Position numbers and translations under genes: made by a program | Assembly: GCF_011839805.1 (NCBI RefSeq) | Contig: NZ_VWPY01000012.1 | Location: 1-64,000, forward strand | Source: Kineococcus rubinsiae | GTDB taxonomy: Bacteria; Actinomycetota; Actinomycetes; Actinomycetales; Kineococcaceae | DNA: 64,000 nt | Reading direction: 5' to 3' | Notes under the pieces: generated by a model | Databases searched by the model: none | Told to the model about the DNA's origin: nothing | Seen by the model: the letters and a program-made list of their open reading frames with translations, nothing else | Shown here: in pieces, positions 33,398 to 41,506 of the stretch | How positions within the stretch are numbered: position 1 is the stretch's first letter | How the letters are laid out: every line of letters begins with the position of its first letter

Positions 33398-35220
33398 GCG
33401 CTCCCGGCGCCCAACCGCCCGCCGGCCGCCGCGCCGCCCGCACCACCCGGCGCCTGGCCCGCACGGCTCTCCAGCAGGCCGTCGCCTCGGTCGCCTACCC
33501 CGCGGGCATGGACCGCTACCGGCCGCCGGGCGCGCGCCGCCGCTACCGCTGCCTGGCGGTCGCCGACGTCGACCTCGACGCGGGGACGGCGACGCTGCGG
33601 AGGCCGATCACGCCCCTGGCGGGGCCGGCCGAGGGCGTGCACGCCCTGGTCCGCTTCCACGGCGTGCCCGTGGGCGACCTCACGGTGCCCGGCGACCCGG
33701 CCGTCGTGCTCCGCGGCCTGCCCGCTCGCGCGGCGCGGGCCTGCGAGGGGCAGGTGCTGGCGCACCTCCTCACCGACGCCCTCGCGACGCCGGGCGGCCT
33801 GCACCTCGCGCTCGAGCGGGGCCTGCGCGCCGTCGCGCACCCGGTGCGGACGCCGGACACCGCCTCGATCACCGTGGCCGTCTGCACCCGCGACCGCCCC
33901 GAGGACCTGCGCCGCTGCCTGGAGTCGATCGGCCGGCTCCGCGGGGGCGTGGGTGAGGTCCTCGTCGTCGACAACGCCTCGCGCGACGACCGCACGCGCC
34001 GGGTCGCCGCGGAGTTCGGCGTCCGGTGCGTGCGCGAGCCCCGCGCGGGCCTGGACTGGGCGCGCAACCGCGCGCTGCTGGAGGCCCGCACACCCGTCGT
34101 CGCCTTCGCCGACGACGACGTGCTGGTCGAGGCGGACTGGGCGCGGGCCCTGGCGCTCGCCTTCGAGGACGAACCCGGTGCGCTCGTGGTCACGGGTCTC
34201 GTGGCGCCCGCGGAGTTCTCGACCCCCGCGCAGGTGATGTTCGAGGCCGTGGGGGGCTTCGGCCGCGGCTACGCCCGCCGCTGGTTCTCCGTCGCGGTCG
34301 ACGCGGGGGAGATCGCGGCCCGCCGCCAGCCGGGTACGGGCGACGCCGGCACGGGCGCGAACACCGCCGTCCGGCGCGAGGAGGTCCTCGCGCTGGGGGG
34401 TTTCGACACCGCGCTGGACGTGGGGACACCCACCGGGGGCGGCGGCGACCTGGAGCTGTACTTCCGCGTGCTGGCCGCCGGCGGGCTCGTGGCCTACGAG
34501 CCGGCGGCCGTGGTGCTGCACCGCCACCGCGCCGACGTGGCGCAGCTGCAGCGGCAGCTGCGGGGCAACGGGACCGGCTCGTACAGCATCTTCACGGGGG
34601 CCGGCCGGAACTACGGCGACGTGCAGACGCGGGAGATGACGCGGTTCAGCGCGACGTGGTTCCTGCAGCACTACCCGCGCGCGCACGTCCGCAGCCTGGT
34701 CTGGCCGCAGATGTACCCGCCGCGGCTCGTGGGGGCGGACAGCCGCGGCGCCGTGGACGCCGTGCTGGGCCGCTACTACCGGCGCGCGCAGGAGCAGGCC
34801 GCGGAGCAGCAGGCCCAGCACCCCCTCGAACCGCAGGCCCCGCCGCCCGTGCACCGGCCCGCGGAACCCCGGCGGCCCCGCACGCCGGACCCGGTCGTCG
34901 AGGTGGACGTCCTGCGGGGCGGGCCCGCGGCCGCGCACCTGCCCCCGGGCGCGGGCGCCCGCCGCGTGCGGGTCCGCGTCCTGCGCGACGGCCGGCCGCA
35001 GTCCTCCTTCGCGCTCGCGACCGGCGGCAGCGGCCTCTCCCGCGCGCGGCTCGCCGCCGGCCTCGTCGACCACCTGGGCCCGGCCTGCTGGCCCCCGGGA
35101 CCTCGTGGGCGCACCTCACCGCGGCCGGGAGCGGCCCCGGCCCCCTCGCGCAGGCGCTGGACGCGGCGGTCGGGCGGCGGTCCCCGCAGCTGCCCGCGTC
35201 CGTCTCCGTCAGCGTCCTGA
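33394..35220 (+). CDS. glycosyltransferase family 2 protein, first half of an apparently frameshifted double glycosyltransferase
   Basis: The 608-residue reading contains an N-terminal accessory domain (about 35-160), a GT2 domain (about 165-440: SITVAVCTRDRPEDLRRCLESI, VLVVDNASRDDRTRRVAAEFG, LDWARNRALLEARTPVVAFADDDV, VRREEVLALGGFDTALDVG), and near residue 515 a second accessory domain (VRVRVLRDGRPQSSFAL). After WPPG, about residue 569, the sequence turns into an Arg/Pro-rich shadow up to the stop. The true continuation is in the -1 frame and belongs to the next entry. One missing base in the CCCCCGGG run at 35092-35099 explains this. An intact gene would encode about 917 residues with two GT2 domains. 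Confidence 0.72.
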   Translation: MSAPGAQPPAGRRAARTTRRLARTALQQAVASVAYPAGMDRYRPPGARRRYRCLAVADVDLDAGTATLRRPITPLAGPAEGVHALVRFHGVPVGDLTVPGDPAVVLRGLPARAARACEGQVLAHLLTDALATPGGLHLALERGLRAVAHPVRTPDTASITVAVCTRDRPEDLRRCLESIGRLRGGVGEVLVVDNASRDDRTRRVAAEFGVRCVREPRAGLDWARNRALLEARTPVVAFADDDVLVEADWARALALAFEDEPGALVVTGLVAPAEFSTPAQVMFEAVGGFGRGYARRWFSVAVDAGEIAARRQPGTGDAGTGANTAVRREEVLALGGFDTALDVGTPTGGGGDLELYFRVLAAGGLVAYEPAAVVLHRHRADVAQLQRQLRGNGTGSYSIFTGAGRNYGDVQTREMTRFSATWFLQHYPRAHVRSLVWPQMYPPRLVGADSRGAVDAVLGRYYRRAQEQAAEQQAQHPLEPQAPPPVHRPAEPRRPRTPDPVVEVDVLRGGPAAAHLPPGAGARRVRVRVLRDGRPQSSFALATGGSGLSRARLAAGLVDHLGPACWPPGPRGRTSPRPGAAPAPSRRRWTRRSGGGPRSCPRPSPSAS

Positions 35221-36146
35221 TGGCCACCCGGGACCGGCCGGAACCGCTGCGGCGCAGCCTGGAGGCGCTGTTCGCCGCGTCCGGCCGCCCGCTGCAGGTG
35301 GTGCTGGTCGACAACTCCGCCGACGCCGCGACGACCCGCCGCGTGGTCGCCGACCTGCCCGGCGTGGAGGTCGTGCACGAACCGTGGCCGGGGTTGTCGC
35401 CGGCCCGCAACGCGGGGCTGCCCCACCTGACGGGGGACGTCGTCGTGCTCGTCGACGACGACGTCGTCATCACCCCCGGCTGGCTCGAGGAGCTGCTCTC
35501 GCCGTTCGGCGACGCGGCCGTGGGCATGGTCACGGGCAACGTGCTGCCCGCCAACCTCGACCTGCTCGACCCGCAGGTGTTCGAGGACTACGGCGGCCTG
35601 GGCCGCGGGCCACACCGCCACACGTACGACCGCGCCTGGCTCGACGCCTCCCGCGGCCCGGCCCCGACCTGGGAGATCGGGGCGACGGCCAACGCGGCCG
35701 TGCGCCGCGACGTCCTCGCGGGCCTCGGCCCCTTCGACGAGGCGCTCGGACCCGGCCGGCCCTCCGGCGTCGGCGAGGACACCGAGTACTTCTACCGGGT
35801 GCTGCGGGCGGGCTGGACGATCGCCTACCAGCCCACCGCCGTCGTGCTGCACCACCACCGGGCCGACCGGGCGGAGCTGCTGCGCCAGATGCGGGCGTAC
35901 TCCACGGGCCACGTCGCCTACCACCTGCAGGTCGCGGCCCGCCACGGCGACCTCCGGGGCCTCGGCCGCGTCGCGGTCCGGCTGCCCCAGCACTACGCCC
36001 GCCGGTTCGCGGGGCTGACGTGGGGCAACGACGACTACCCGCGCGATGTCCTCGCCACCGAGGTCGCGGGCGTCCTCGCCGGGCCCGGGGCGTGGTGGCG
36101 CTCGCGGCGGGCCCTGCGGGAGGCGGGCCGTCCTGTCCCCGACTGA
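35220..36146 (+). CDS. glycosyltransferase family 2 protein, second half of an apparently frameshifted double glycosyltransferase
   Basis: The ATG at 35220 overlaps the previous stop (TGATG), giving 308 residues that begin MATRDRPEPLRRSLEALF. This start omits the first beta strand (SVSVL) that lies directly upstream in the same frame. It also omits an accessory segment (TSWAHLTAAGSGPGPLAQAL) that continues the preceding protein's second domain. The GT2 part has VVLVDNSADAATTRRVVADL, SPARNAGLPHLTGDVVVLVDDDVVITPGW, EIGATANAAVRRDVLAGLGPFDEALG, a GEDTEYFYRVLRAGW base region and HHHRADRAELLRQM. It probably works with the following ABC exporter genes. Confidence 0.75.
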   Translation: MATRDRPEPLRRSLEALFAASGRPLQVVLVDNSADAATTRRVVADLPGVEVVHEPWPGLSPARNAGLPHLTGDVVVLVDDDVVITPGWLEELLSPFGDAAVGMVTGNVLPANLDLLDPQVFEDYGGLGRGPHRHTYDRAWLDASRGPAPTWEIGATANAAVRRDVLAGLGPFDEALGPGRPSGVGEDTEYFYRVLRAGWTIAYQPTAVVLHHHRADRAELLRQMRAYSTGHVAYHLQVAARHGDLRGLGRVAVRLPQHYARRFAGLTWGNDDYPRDVLATEVAGVLAGPGAWWRSRRALREAGRPVPD

Positions 36147-36165
36147 CGCCCGCGCCGCCCTGCCC

Positions 36166-36939
36166 GTGCGCCGGGTCGTCCGGGTCCGCAGGACGCTCCG
36201 GCTGGTCGGGCACCTGACGGCGCGGGAGTTCCGGGTGCGGTACTCCTCGGCCGTGCTCGGCTGGCTGTGGGCGCTCGCGCCCGTCGTCGTGCGGTTCTGC
36301 GTGCTGGGCCTGGTGTTCTCCGCGCTGCTGCCGGACCGCGGGCCCGACTACCTGGCCGACCTCGCCGTCGGCGTCCTCGCCTGGACGTGGTTCTCGGCGG
36401 GCCTGCTGGCGGCGACGACGAGCGCCGTCGACCGCAGCGACCTGCTCTCGCAACCGGCGCTGCCGCGGGAGGTCGTGCCCGTCGTCAGCGTCCTCACCGA
36501 CGCCTTCGACTACCTCGCGGGCCTGCCGGTGCTGGTCGCCGTCGTGCTGCTCGACACGGGCCGGCTGCCGGTCACCGCCCTGCTGTTCCCCGTCCTGCTG
36601 CTGCTGCAGGGCTGCCTCACGGCCGGGCTCGGGATGGCCGCGACCGTGGGGGACGTGCGCCTGCGCGACACCCGCCTCGCGGTCGGTCTGGCGCTCGCCG
36701 TGGGCATCTACGTCACCCCGGTGTTCTACGCCACCGACGCGGTGCCGGCGCCGCTGCGCGAACTCGTGCGCTGGAACCCCGTCGGCGTCCTCATCGAGGC
36801 CCAGCGCGACGTCCTCGTCGCGGGGACCCTTCCGTCGGCGCGGGTGCTCCTCGGCCTGACCGGGTGCTGCCTCGGGGTCCTCGTCGCGGGCTGGGCGTTG
36901 CACCGCAGGCACTCCCCGACCTTCCTGGACCACCTGTGA
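36166..36939 (+). CDS. Wzm-type ABC-2 polysaccharide exporter permease
   Basis: The 257-residue membrane protein has an amphipathic start (LVGHLTAREFRVRYSSAVLGWLWALAPVVV, the typical ABC-2 permease entry), about six helices, and a conserved ending around TPVFYATDAVPAPLRELVRWNPVGVLIEAQRDVLV. Such permeases export completed polysaccharide chains. GTG 36166 is the first usable start after the preceding gene; it lacks a Shine-Dalgarno site and lies 19 nt after that stop, so coupling is likely. An ATG at 36046 would overlap the upstream gene by 100 nt with non-conserved sequence. Its stop overlaps the ATPase start. Confidence 0.86.
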   Translation: MRRVVRVRRTLRLVGHLTAREFRVRYSSAVLGWLWALAPVVVRFCVLGLVFSALLPDRGPDYLADLAVGVLAWTWFSAGLLAATTSAVDRSDLLSQPALPREVVPVVSVLTDAFDYLAGLPVLVAVVLLDTGRLPVTALLFPVLLLLQGCLTAGLGMAATVGDVRLRDTRLAVGLALAVGIYVTPVFYATDAVPAPLRELVRWNPVGVLIEAQRDVLVAGTLPSARVLLGLTGCCLGVLVAGWALHRRHSPTFLDHL

Positions 36940-38150
36940 GCGAGGGGTCGGGAGTGGGTGAACCCGTCCTGGACCTGCGCGGCGTCGCGAAGAGCTACCG
37001 CCGCGGCGGGCCCCGCTCGCTGCGGGAGCGCTTCACGGGATCCGCCGGCCGGGCCGTGCGCGTCGACGTCCTGCACGGGATCGACCTCACCGTGCACCGC
37101 GGGGAGGTGGTGGGGGTCGTCGGGCGCAACGGCGGCGGGAAGTCGACGCTGCTGCGGGTCGCGGGCGGTCTGACGGCGCCCTCGGCCGGCACGGTGCACC
37201 GCCGTGCGGCCGTCTCGGGGCTGCTCGCGCTGGGCGCCGCGACCGCGGGGGAGCTGTCGGGGGCCGACAACGCCGTGACCGCGGCCGTGCTGGCCGGGCT
37301 CGACCCGGCCCAGGCGCGGGCCCGCCTGCCCGCGATCGGGGAGTTCGCCGAGCTGGACGCCGCGACCCTCGCCGAACCCGTGCGCACCTACAGCGACGGC
37401 ATGCGGCTGCGGCTGGCCTTCGCGGCCGCCTCCGTCACCGAACCCGACCTGCTGCTGGTCGACGAGGTCCTCGCGGTCGGGGACATGGCCTTCCAGGAGA
37501 AGTGCCTCGCGCACGTCGAGGCGCTGCGCCGCCGCGGGTGCGCCGTGCTGGTCGCCTCCCACGTCATGCCGCACCTGCGCCGGCTCGCGACGCGGGCGGT
37601 GTGGCTGCGCGCGGGCACGGTCCACGCCGAGGGGCCCGCGGCGATCGTCCTGGACGCGTACGAGCGCTCCCTGGACGAGCGGGCGGGGACCCCGCAGGCG
37701 CTGGGGGATGGCGGTTTCCGCAAGGGCGAGGGCAGCGTCCTGCTGCGGGCGATCGCCTGCACGGGCGCCGACGGGAGCGACGGCACCGTGGAGCGGGGCG
37801 GTGCCCTCGCGGTGAGCCTGACCTACGAGCGGGTGACGGCCGTGCCGCGCGCCCACTTCGGGGTGTCGCTGCGGCGGGTGGGCGAGCAGGACGCCCTCGT
37901 CGACCTGACGACGGAGGCCAGCGGGGCCGGGGCGGTCCCGCTGGCCGACGCCGGCCGGGTCTCCCTCGTGCTGGACCGGGTCGACCTCGCGCCGGGGGAG
38001 TACTGGCTCGACGCCGGCATCTACGCCACGGACTGGGAGGTGCCCCACGACTACCGCTGGGACACCGTCCGCGTGGTGGTCTCCGGCCCGGCGGGAAGCG
38101 GCCCGGTGCAGCCACCGCACCGGTGGAGCACCGGGCCGCTGCCCGGGTGA
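36936..38150 (+). CDS. Wzt-type ABC transporter ATP-binding protein with C-terminal substrate-binding domain
   Basis: The 404-residue protein has an ABC ATPase domain (about 1-245): Walker A GRNGGGKST (about 67-75), signature TYSDGMRLRL, Walker B LLLVDEVLAVGD and the switch histidine in VLVASHV. A C-terminal beta-rich domain (about 270-395; ALAVSLTYERV, PRAHFGVSLRRV, GEYWLDAGIYATDWEVPHDYRWD) matches the Wzt_C region that recognises the polymer end in O-antigen exporters. It pairs with the permease upstream (GTGA overlap). A second in-frame GTG six codons downstream is possible. Confidence 0.9.
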   Translation: MSEGSGVGEPVLDLRGVAKSYRRGGPRSLRERFTGSAGRAVRVDVLHGIDLTVHRGEVVGVVGRNGGGKSTLLRVAGGLTAPSAGTVHRRAAVSGLLALGAATAGELSGADNAVTAAVLAGLDPAQARARLPAIGEFAELDAATLAEPVRTYSDGMRLRLAFAAASVTEPDLLLVDEVLAVGDMAFQEKCLAHVEALRRRGCAVLVASHVMPHLRRLATRAVWLRAGTVHAEGPAAIVLDAYERSLDERAGTPQALGDGGFRKGEGSVLLRAIACTGADGSDGTVERGGALAVSLTYERVTAVPRAHFGVSLRRVGEQDALVDLTTEASGAGAVPLADAGRVSLVLDRVDLAPGEYWLDAGIYATDWEVPHDYRWDTVRVVVSGPAGSGPVQPPHRWSTGPLPG

Positions 38151-38168
38151 CGCCTCAGGGACCGCCGG

Positions 38169-39818
38169 TCAGTGGTCGGTGGCCTTCTCGGCGCCCGCCC
38201 CGGTGAGCGAGCGCACCTCCATCTCCGCGGCCCGCACGTGCAGACCCGGTTCCTTCTGCGTGATCGACCCGAGCCAGCCCAAGAGGAAGGCGAGGGGGAT
38301 CGTGACGAGGCCCGGGTTCTCCAGCGGGAACCAGTGGAAGTCGATGGCCGTGTCGGTGATCATCGACAGGCTCGCGCCCGTGACCGGGTCCGTCTTCCCG
38401 GACACCACGGGGGAGGAGACGATGAGGACGAGGCACGAGATGAGCCCGCCGTACATGCTCCACAGGGCACCGCGGGTGGTGAACCGCCGCCAGAACAGGG
38501 AGTAGATGATGGTCGGCAGGTTCGCGCTGGCCGCGACCGCGAAGGCCAGCGCCACGAGGAACGCCACGTTCTGGCCGTTGGCGAAGATGCCCCCGACGAT
38601 CGCGACCGCACCGATGACCACGACCGTGATCCGGGCGACGCGCACCTCGGCGTCCGGTTCCACCTCGCCGCGCTTGATGACGTTGGCGTAGATGTCGTGG
38701 GCGAAGGACGCGCTCGCCGTGATCGCCAGACCCGCGACGACCGCGAGGATCGTCGCGAACGCGACGGCCGCGATGATGCCGAGCAGCACCGTCCCGCCGA
38801 GCTCGTAGGCCAGCAGGGGGGCCGCCGAGTTCACCTTGCCCGGGGCCGCCTTGATGCGCTCCGCGCCCACGATCGCCGCGGCGCCGTAGCCGAGGACGAG
38901 CGTGAACAGGTAGAAGAACCCGATGATCCAGATGGCCCACACGACGCTGCGCCGGGCCTCGCGCGAGCTCGGCACCGTGTAGAAGCGCATCAGCACGTGC
39001 GGCAGGCCCGCCGTGCCGAGCACGAGGGCGAGCGAGAGCGACAGGAAGTTCAGCTTCGACGTCTCGCTCGCGCCGTACTGGGCGCCCGGGCCGAGCATGG
39101 CCTCACCCACCGAGCCGGGTGCGGAGACCGCGGCCCCCAGCAGGTCGGAGAGGTTGAACCCGTAGCGGGACAGCACCCACACGGTCATCACGGCGGCGCC
39201 CGCCACGAGCAGGCACGCCTTGATGATCTGCACCCACGTGGTGCCCTTCATCCCGCCGATGAGCACGTAGAGGATCATCAGCGTGCCGACCACGGCGATG
39301 ACGACGTTCTGCCCGGCGCGCGAGGAGATCCCCAGCAGGAGGGCGACGAGGCCCCCGGCGCCGGCCATCTGCGCGAGCAGGTAGAAGAACGACACGGCCA
39401 GCGTCGAGATGGCCGCGGCGGTGCGGACCGGGCGCTCGCGCAGCCGGAAGCTCAGGACGTCGGCCATCGTGAAGCGGCCGGTGTTGCGCAGCAGCTCCGC
39501 GACCAGCAGCAGGGCGACCAGCCAGGCGACGAGGAACCCGATGGAGTACAGGAAGCCGTCGTAGCCGTAGAGGGCGATGGCGCCCGCGATGCCGAGGAAG
39601 CTCGCGGCCGACAGGTAGTCCCCGGCGATGGCGATGCCGTTCTGGCCACCGGTGAAGGAACGGCCGCCCGCGTAGAAGTCGGCGGCCGAGCGGTTGTTGC
39701 GGCTCGCTCGCAGCACCACCGCGAGTGTGATGACCACGAAGGCGGTGAAGATGGCGATGTTGACGGCGGGTTCGCCGACCGCGGTGCTCGCGGCCGCCGC
39801 GCGCACACCGGCGCTCAC
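38169..39818 (-). CDS. sodium:solute symporter, cation/acetate symporter type (ActP-like)
   Basis: The 549-residue membrane protein has about thirteen helices and the SSS-family acetate branch motifs: ADFYAGGRSFTGGQNGIAIAGDYLSAASFLGIAGAIALYGYDGFLYSIGFLVAWLV near the start, VALLLGISSRAGQNVVIAVVGTLMILYVLIGGMKGTTWVQIIKA, AGLPHVLMRFYTVP and ASASFAHDIYANVI. It should take up acetate or a similar short organic acid with Na+ or H+. Its GTG overlaps the stop of the DUF485 gene, the usual partner of ActP, confirming an operon. Confidence 0.9.
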   Translation of the reverse strand: MSAGVRAAAASTAVGEPAVNIAIFTAFVVITLAVVLRASRNNRSAADFYAGGRSFTGGQNGIAIAGDYLSAASFLGIAGAIALYGYDGFLYSIGFLVAWLVALLLVAELLRNTGRFTMADVLSFRLRERPVRTAAAISTLAVSFFYLLAQMAGAGGLVALLLGISSRAGQNVVIAVVGTLMILYVLIGGMKGTTWVQIIKACLLVAGAAVMTVWVLSRYGFNLSDLLGAAVSAPGSVGEAMLGPGAQYGASETSKLNFLSLSLALVLGTAGLPHVLMRFYTVPSSREARRSVVWAIWIIGFFYLFTLVLGYGAAAIVGAERIKAAPGKVNSAAPLLAYELGGTVLLGIIAAVAFATILAVVAGLAITASASFAHDIYANVIKRGEVEPDAEVRVARITVVVIGAVAIVGGIFANGQNVAFLVALAFAVAASANLPTIIYSLFWRRFTTRGALWSMYGGLISCLVLIVSSPVVSGKTDPVTGASLSMITDTAIDFHWFPLENPGLVTIPLAFLLGWLGSITQKEPGLHVRAAEMEVRSLTGAGAEKATDH

Positions 39819-40198
39819 CGCTCCTCCGTCAGGGCGTCGGCCTCGATGCGCTCGCGCAGCTCCTCGGCCGCGGGGTCGAACCGCTTGTTCGCCCACACGA
39901 CGTAGGCCGTCGTGATGGCGAAGGTGGACACGAACTGGCCGACCCCGAACAGCAGGCCCACGGTGATGTTGCTGCCGCCGACCTTCTGGCTCATGAAGTC
40001 GTGCGCGTAGTCGGCCAGCAGGACGTACGTCGCGTACCAGGCGAGGAACAGCGCCGACAGCGGCAGCACGAAGCGCCGGAAGCGGCGTCGGTGCGCGACG
40101 AACTCGGGCGACACGAGGGCCCGCTCGTAGCGCGTGGGACCCGGGCTCGGGGGTGGGCCGCCGGGCTGACCGGCGGGGCGTGGCTGGGTGGGGCTCAC
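39815..40198 (-). CDS. DUF485 membrane protein, partner of the acetate symporter
   Basis: The 127-residue protein has a Pro-rich cytoplasmic start, then SPEFVAHRRRFRRFVLPLSALFLAWYATYVLLADYAHDFMSQKV and a second helix (NITVGLLFGVGQFVSTFAITTAYVVWANKRFDP), the standard DUF485 pattern with two helices. Genes of this family usually precede actP and may help symporter assembly, but the biochemical role is unproven. GTG 40198 is chosen for GAGGAGG 7 nt upstream. The 165-nt gap to the next gene (40199-40363) shows nothing else notable. Confidence 0.88.
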   Translation of the reverse strand: MSPTQPRPAGQPGGPPPSPGPTRYERALVSPEFVAHRRRFRRFVLPLSALFLAWYATYVLLADYAHDFMSQKVGGSNITVGLLFGVGQFVSTFAITTAYVVWANKRFDPAAEELRERIEADALTEER

Positions 40199-40363
40199 CG
40201 TGACCTCCTCGTCGTGCCGGAGCGTCGTCACCCCGGCGGTGCTGCCGCCGACGGTAGCCCGGGTCCATAGCCGCGGCACAGCCGACGCACCGCGCAGCCG
40301 AGCCGGGCGGACCCCGGTCGGGAGGAGCGCGGTCGGTGCCGTGCGGGCCGGGGCGGCGGCCGG

Positions 40364-41236
40364 TCAGGGCAGGCGGACCGCCGCGCGCTCGCGGCGCGCG
40401 CAGACCGTCACCGCACCGAGGAACAGGACCGAGCCGACCATCTCCAGTGTCTCCTCGACGGCGGCCGTCCCGGCGTAGCGGACGCTGTCCACGGTCGGCC
40501 ACTGCGTCGTCGTCGTCTCGGCCGGTCGGCCCTCGACGACGCGCGTGGTGGTGGTCGTGGTCGGCACCCCGACGGCGTCCACGACGATCCCGCCCACCAG
40601 TTCCATCCCGACGGCGCCTGCGACGTAGACGAGTCCCGCCAGCACGAAGGCCCACCGCGACGCGGCCGGCAGCGCACGCAGGAACCGCAGGAACAGCAGT
40701 CCCCCGACGAGGACCACGGGGACGGCGACCACGATCCACGAGAAGCGCAGCGCACCGGACAGGTGCAGGGCGGAGCGCACCGGCGACGTCAGCCGTTCGT
40801 GCATCGACGTGAGCTCGTCCGCCGACAGGAAGCCGAAGACGAGGGAGAGGACCCTCCAGTGGCGGTGCCAGGGCGAACCCCCGGCGCGGGCCGCGGAGGC
40901 CACCGCCCACAGCTGGGCGGCGGCCGCCGCCAGCAGCAGCGTGGAGAACCACGCCGGGATGCCCGCCTCGCGGTCGACGTCCACGAGGGTCTCCACGCCC
41001 TGCAGTCCCGTCACGCCGCCGAGCAGTCGCAGCGCCTGGAACCCGACGCTCAGCACGGCCAGCCCGAGGGAGGTGGCGAGCAGCAGCCACGTCCACCGTC
41101 CGGGCAGCAGGCACGCGCGCAGCACGTCGCGCACCCCGCTGCGGGTGGCGTTCGGGGACCCCGCCGCGTAGTGCCGCCCGGGGGCGCCGGGCGGGACCGC
41201 GGGGAGGGGGCGCTGAGGTGAACGGTCGGTGAACAC
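40364..41236 (-). CDS. multi-spanning membrane protein of unknown function
   Basis: The 290-residue protein has about seven hydrophobic segments, beginning WLLLATSLGLAVLSVGF. A polar motif LVFGFLSADELTSMHERL near residue 145 resembles an LSxDExxxxHE pattern I have seen in other unnamed bacterial membrane proteins. A Thr-rich extracytoplasmic loop (PTTTTTTRVVEGRPAETTTTQ) follows. The acidic and histidine residues suggest a metal or proton site, but no function can be assigned. It is transcribed away from metF. The GTG start lacks a clear ribosome site. Confidence 0.65.
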   Translation of the reverse strand: MFTDRSPQRPLPAVPPGAPGRHYAAGSPNATRSGVRDVLRACLLPGRWTWLLLATSLGLAVLSVGFQALRLLGGVTGLQGVETLVDVDREAGIPAWFSTLLLAAAAAQLWAVASAARAGGSPWHRHWRVLSLVFGFLSADELTSMHERLTSPVRSALHLSGALRFSWIVVAVPVVLVGGLLFLRFLRALPAASRWAFVLAGLVYVAGAVGMELVGGIVVDAVGVPTTTTTTRVVEGRPAETTTTQWPTVDSVRYAGTAAVEETLEMVGSVLFLGAVTVCARRERAAVRLP

Positions 41237-41341
41237 GCGCAGATCATGGCAGGCGGACGGCGGGGCGGCGCCCGGACGGTTCAGCCGGTGCTCCCGGGTG
41301 CCGACACCGGAGTGGTCGACGCCGCCCGCACCAGCGGTTAG

Positions 41342-41438
41342 CATCGACCACCACCATCCAGAGCGGTCGAGAGTCCTGGCTCACTGACGCCGCAGCAACC
41401 CCCCGAGCCCGGGCGAGGGTGCTAACGCCAGGTCGATG
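41342..41438 (+). promoter_or_regulatory. SAM riboswitch (S-box superfamily, compact form) controlling metF-metE
   Basis: A perfect 8-bp P1 stem pairs CATCGACC (41342-41349) with GGTCGATG (41431-41438). Inside are the conserved S-box segments CCAGAG-CGG-TCGAG, a TGGC arm, TGACGCCGCAGCAACC and GGTGCTAACGCCA. The P4 helix of classical SAM-I is missing, as in SAM-IV and SAM-I/IV variants of actinobacteria. The Shine-Dalgarno GGAG (41438-41441) begins at the last base of P1, so SAM binding should block translation initiation. No terminator follows. Confidence 0.88.
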
Positions 41439-41446
41439 GAGTTCTC

Positions 41447-41506
41447 ATGCGTTCGATGCCCGTTCCCGTCGACCCCCGCCGCGCCCTGCGGGGTGTCCTG
41501 CGGTGA
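41447..41506 (+). CDS. possible 19-residue leader peptide between the SAM riboswitch and metF
   Basis: ATG 41447 lies 5 nt after the riboswitch-linked GGAG and encodes MRSMPVPVDPRRALRGVLR. Its TGA (41504-41506) overlaps the metF GTG (41503). metF has no Shine-Dalgarno site of its own, so the riboswitch probably controls this short frame and metF follows by coupling. Confidence 0.5.
   Translation: MRSMPVPVDPRRALRGVLR

Noticed and set aside
36046-36165. Upstream ATG for the Wzm-type permease
   Set aside because: It would overlap the glycosyltransferase by 100 nt and add a Ser/Pro/Arg/Gly-rich segment not seen in ABC-2 permeases.
38172-39905. A 577-codon plus-strand frame opposite the symporter gene
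   Set aside because: Its translation is almost entirely Arg/Asp/Glu/Gly/His with no hydrophobic pattern, whereas the minus strand encodes a textbook SSS symporter.
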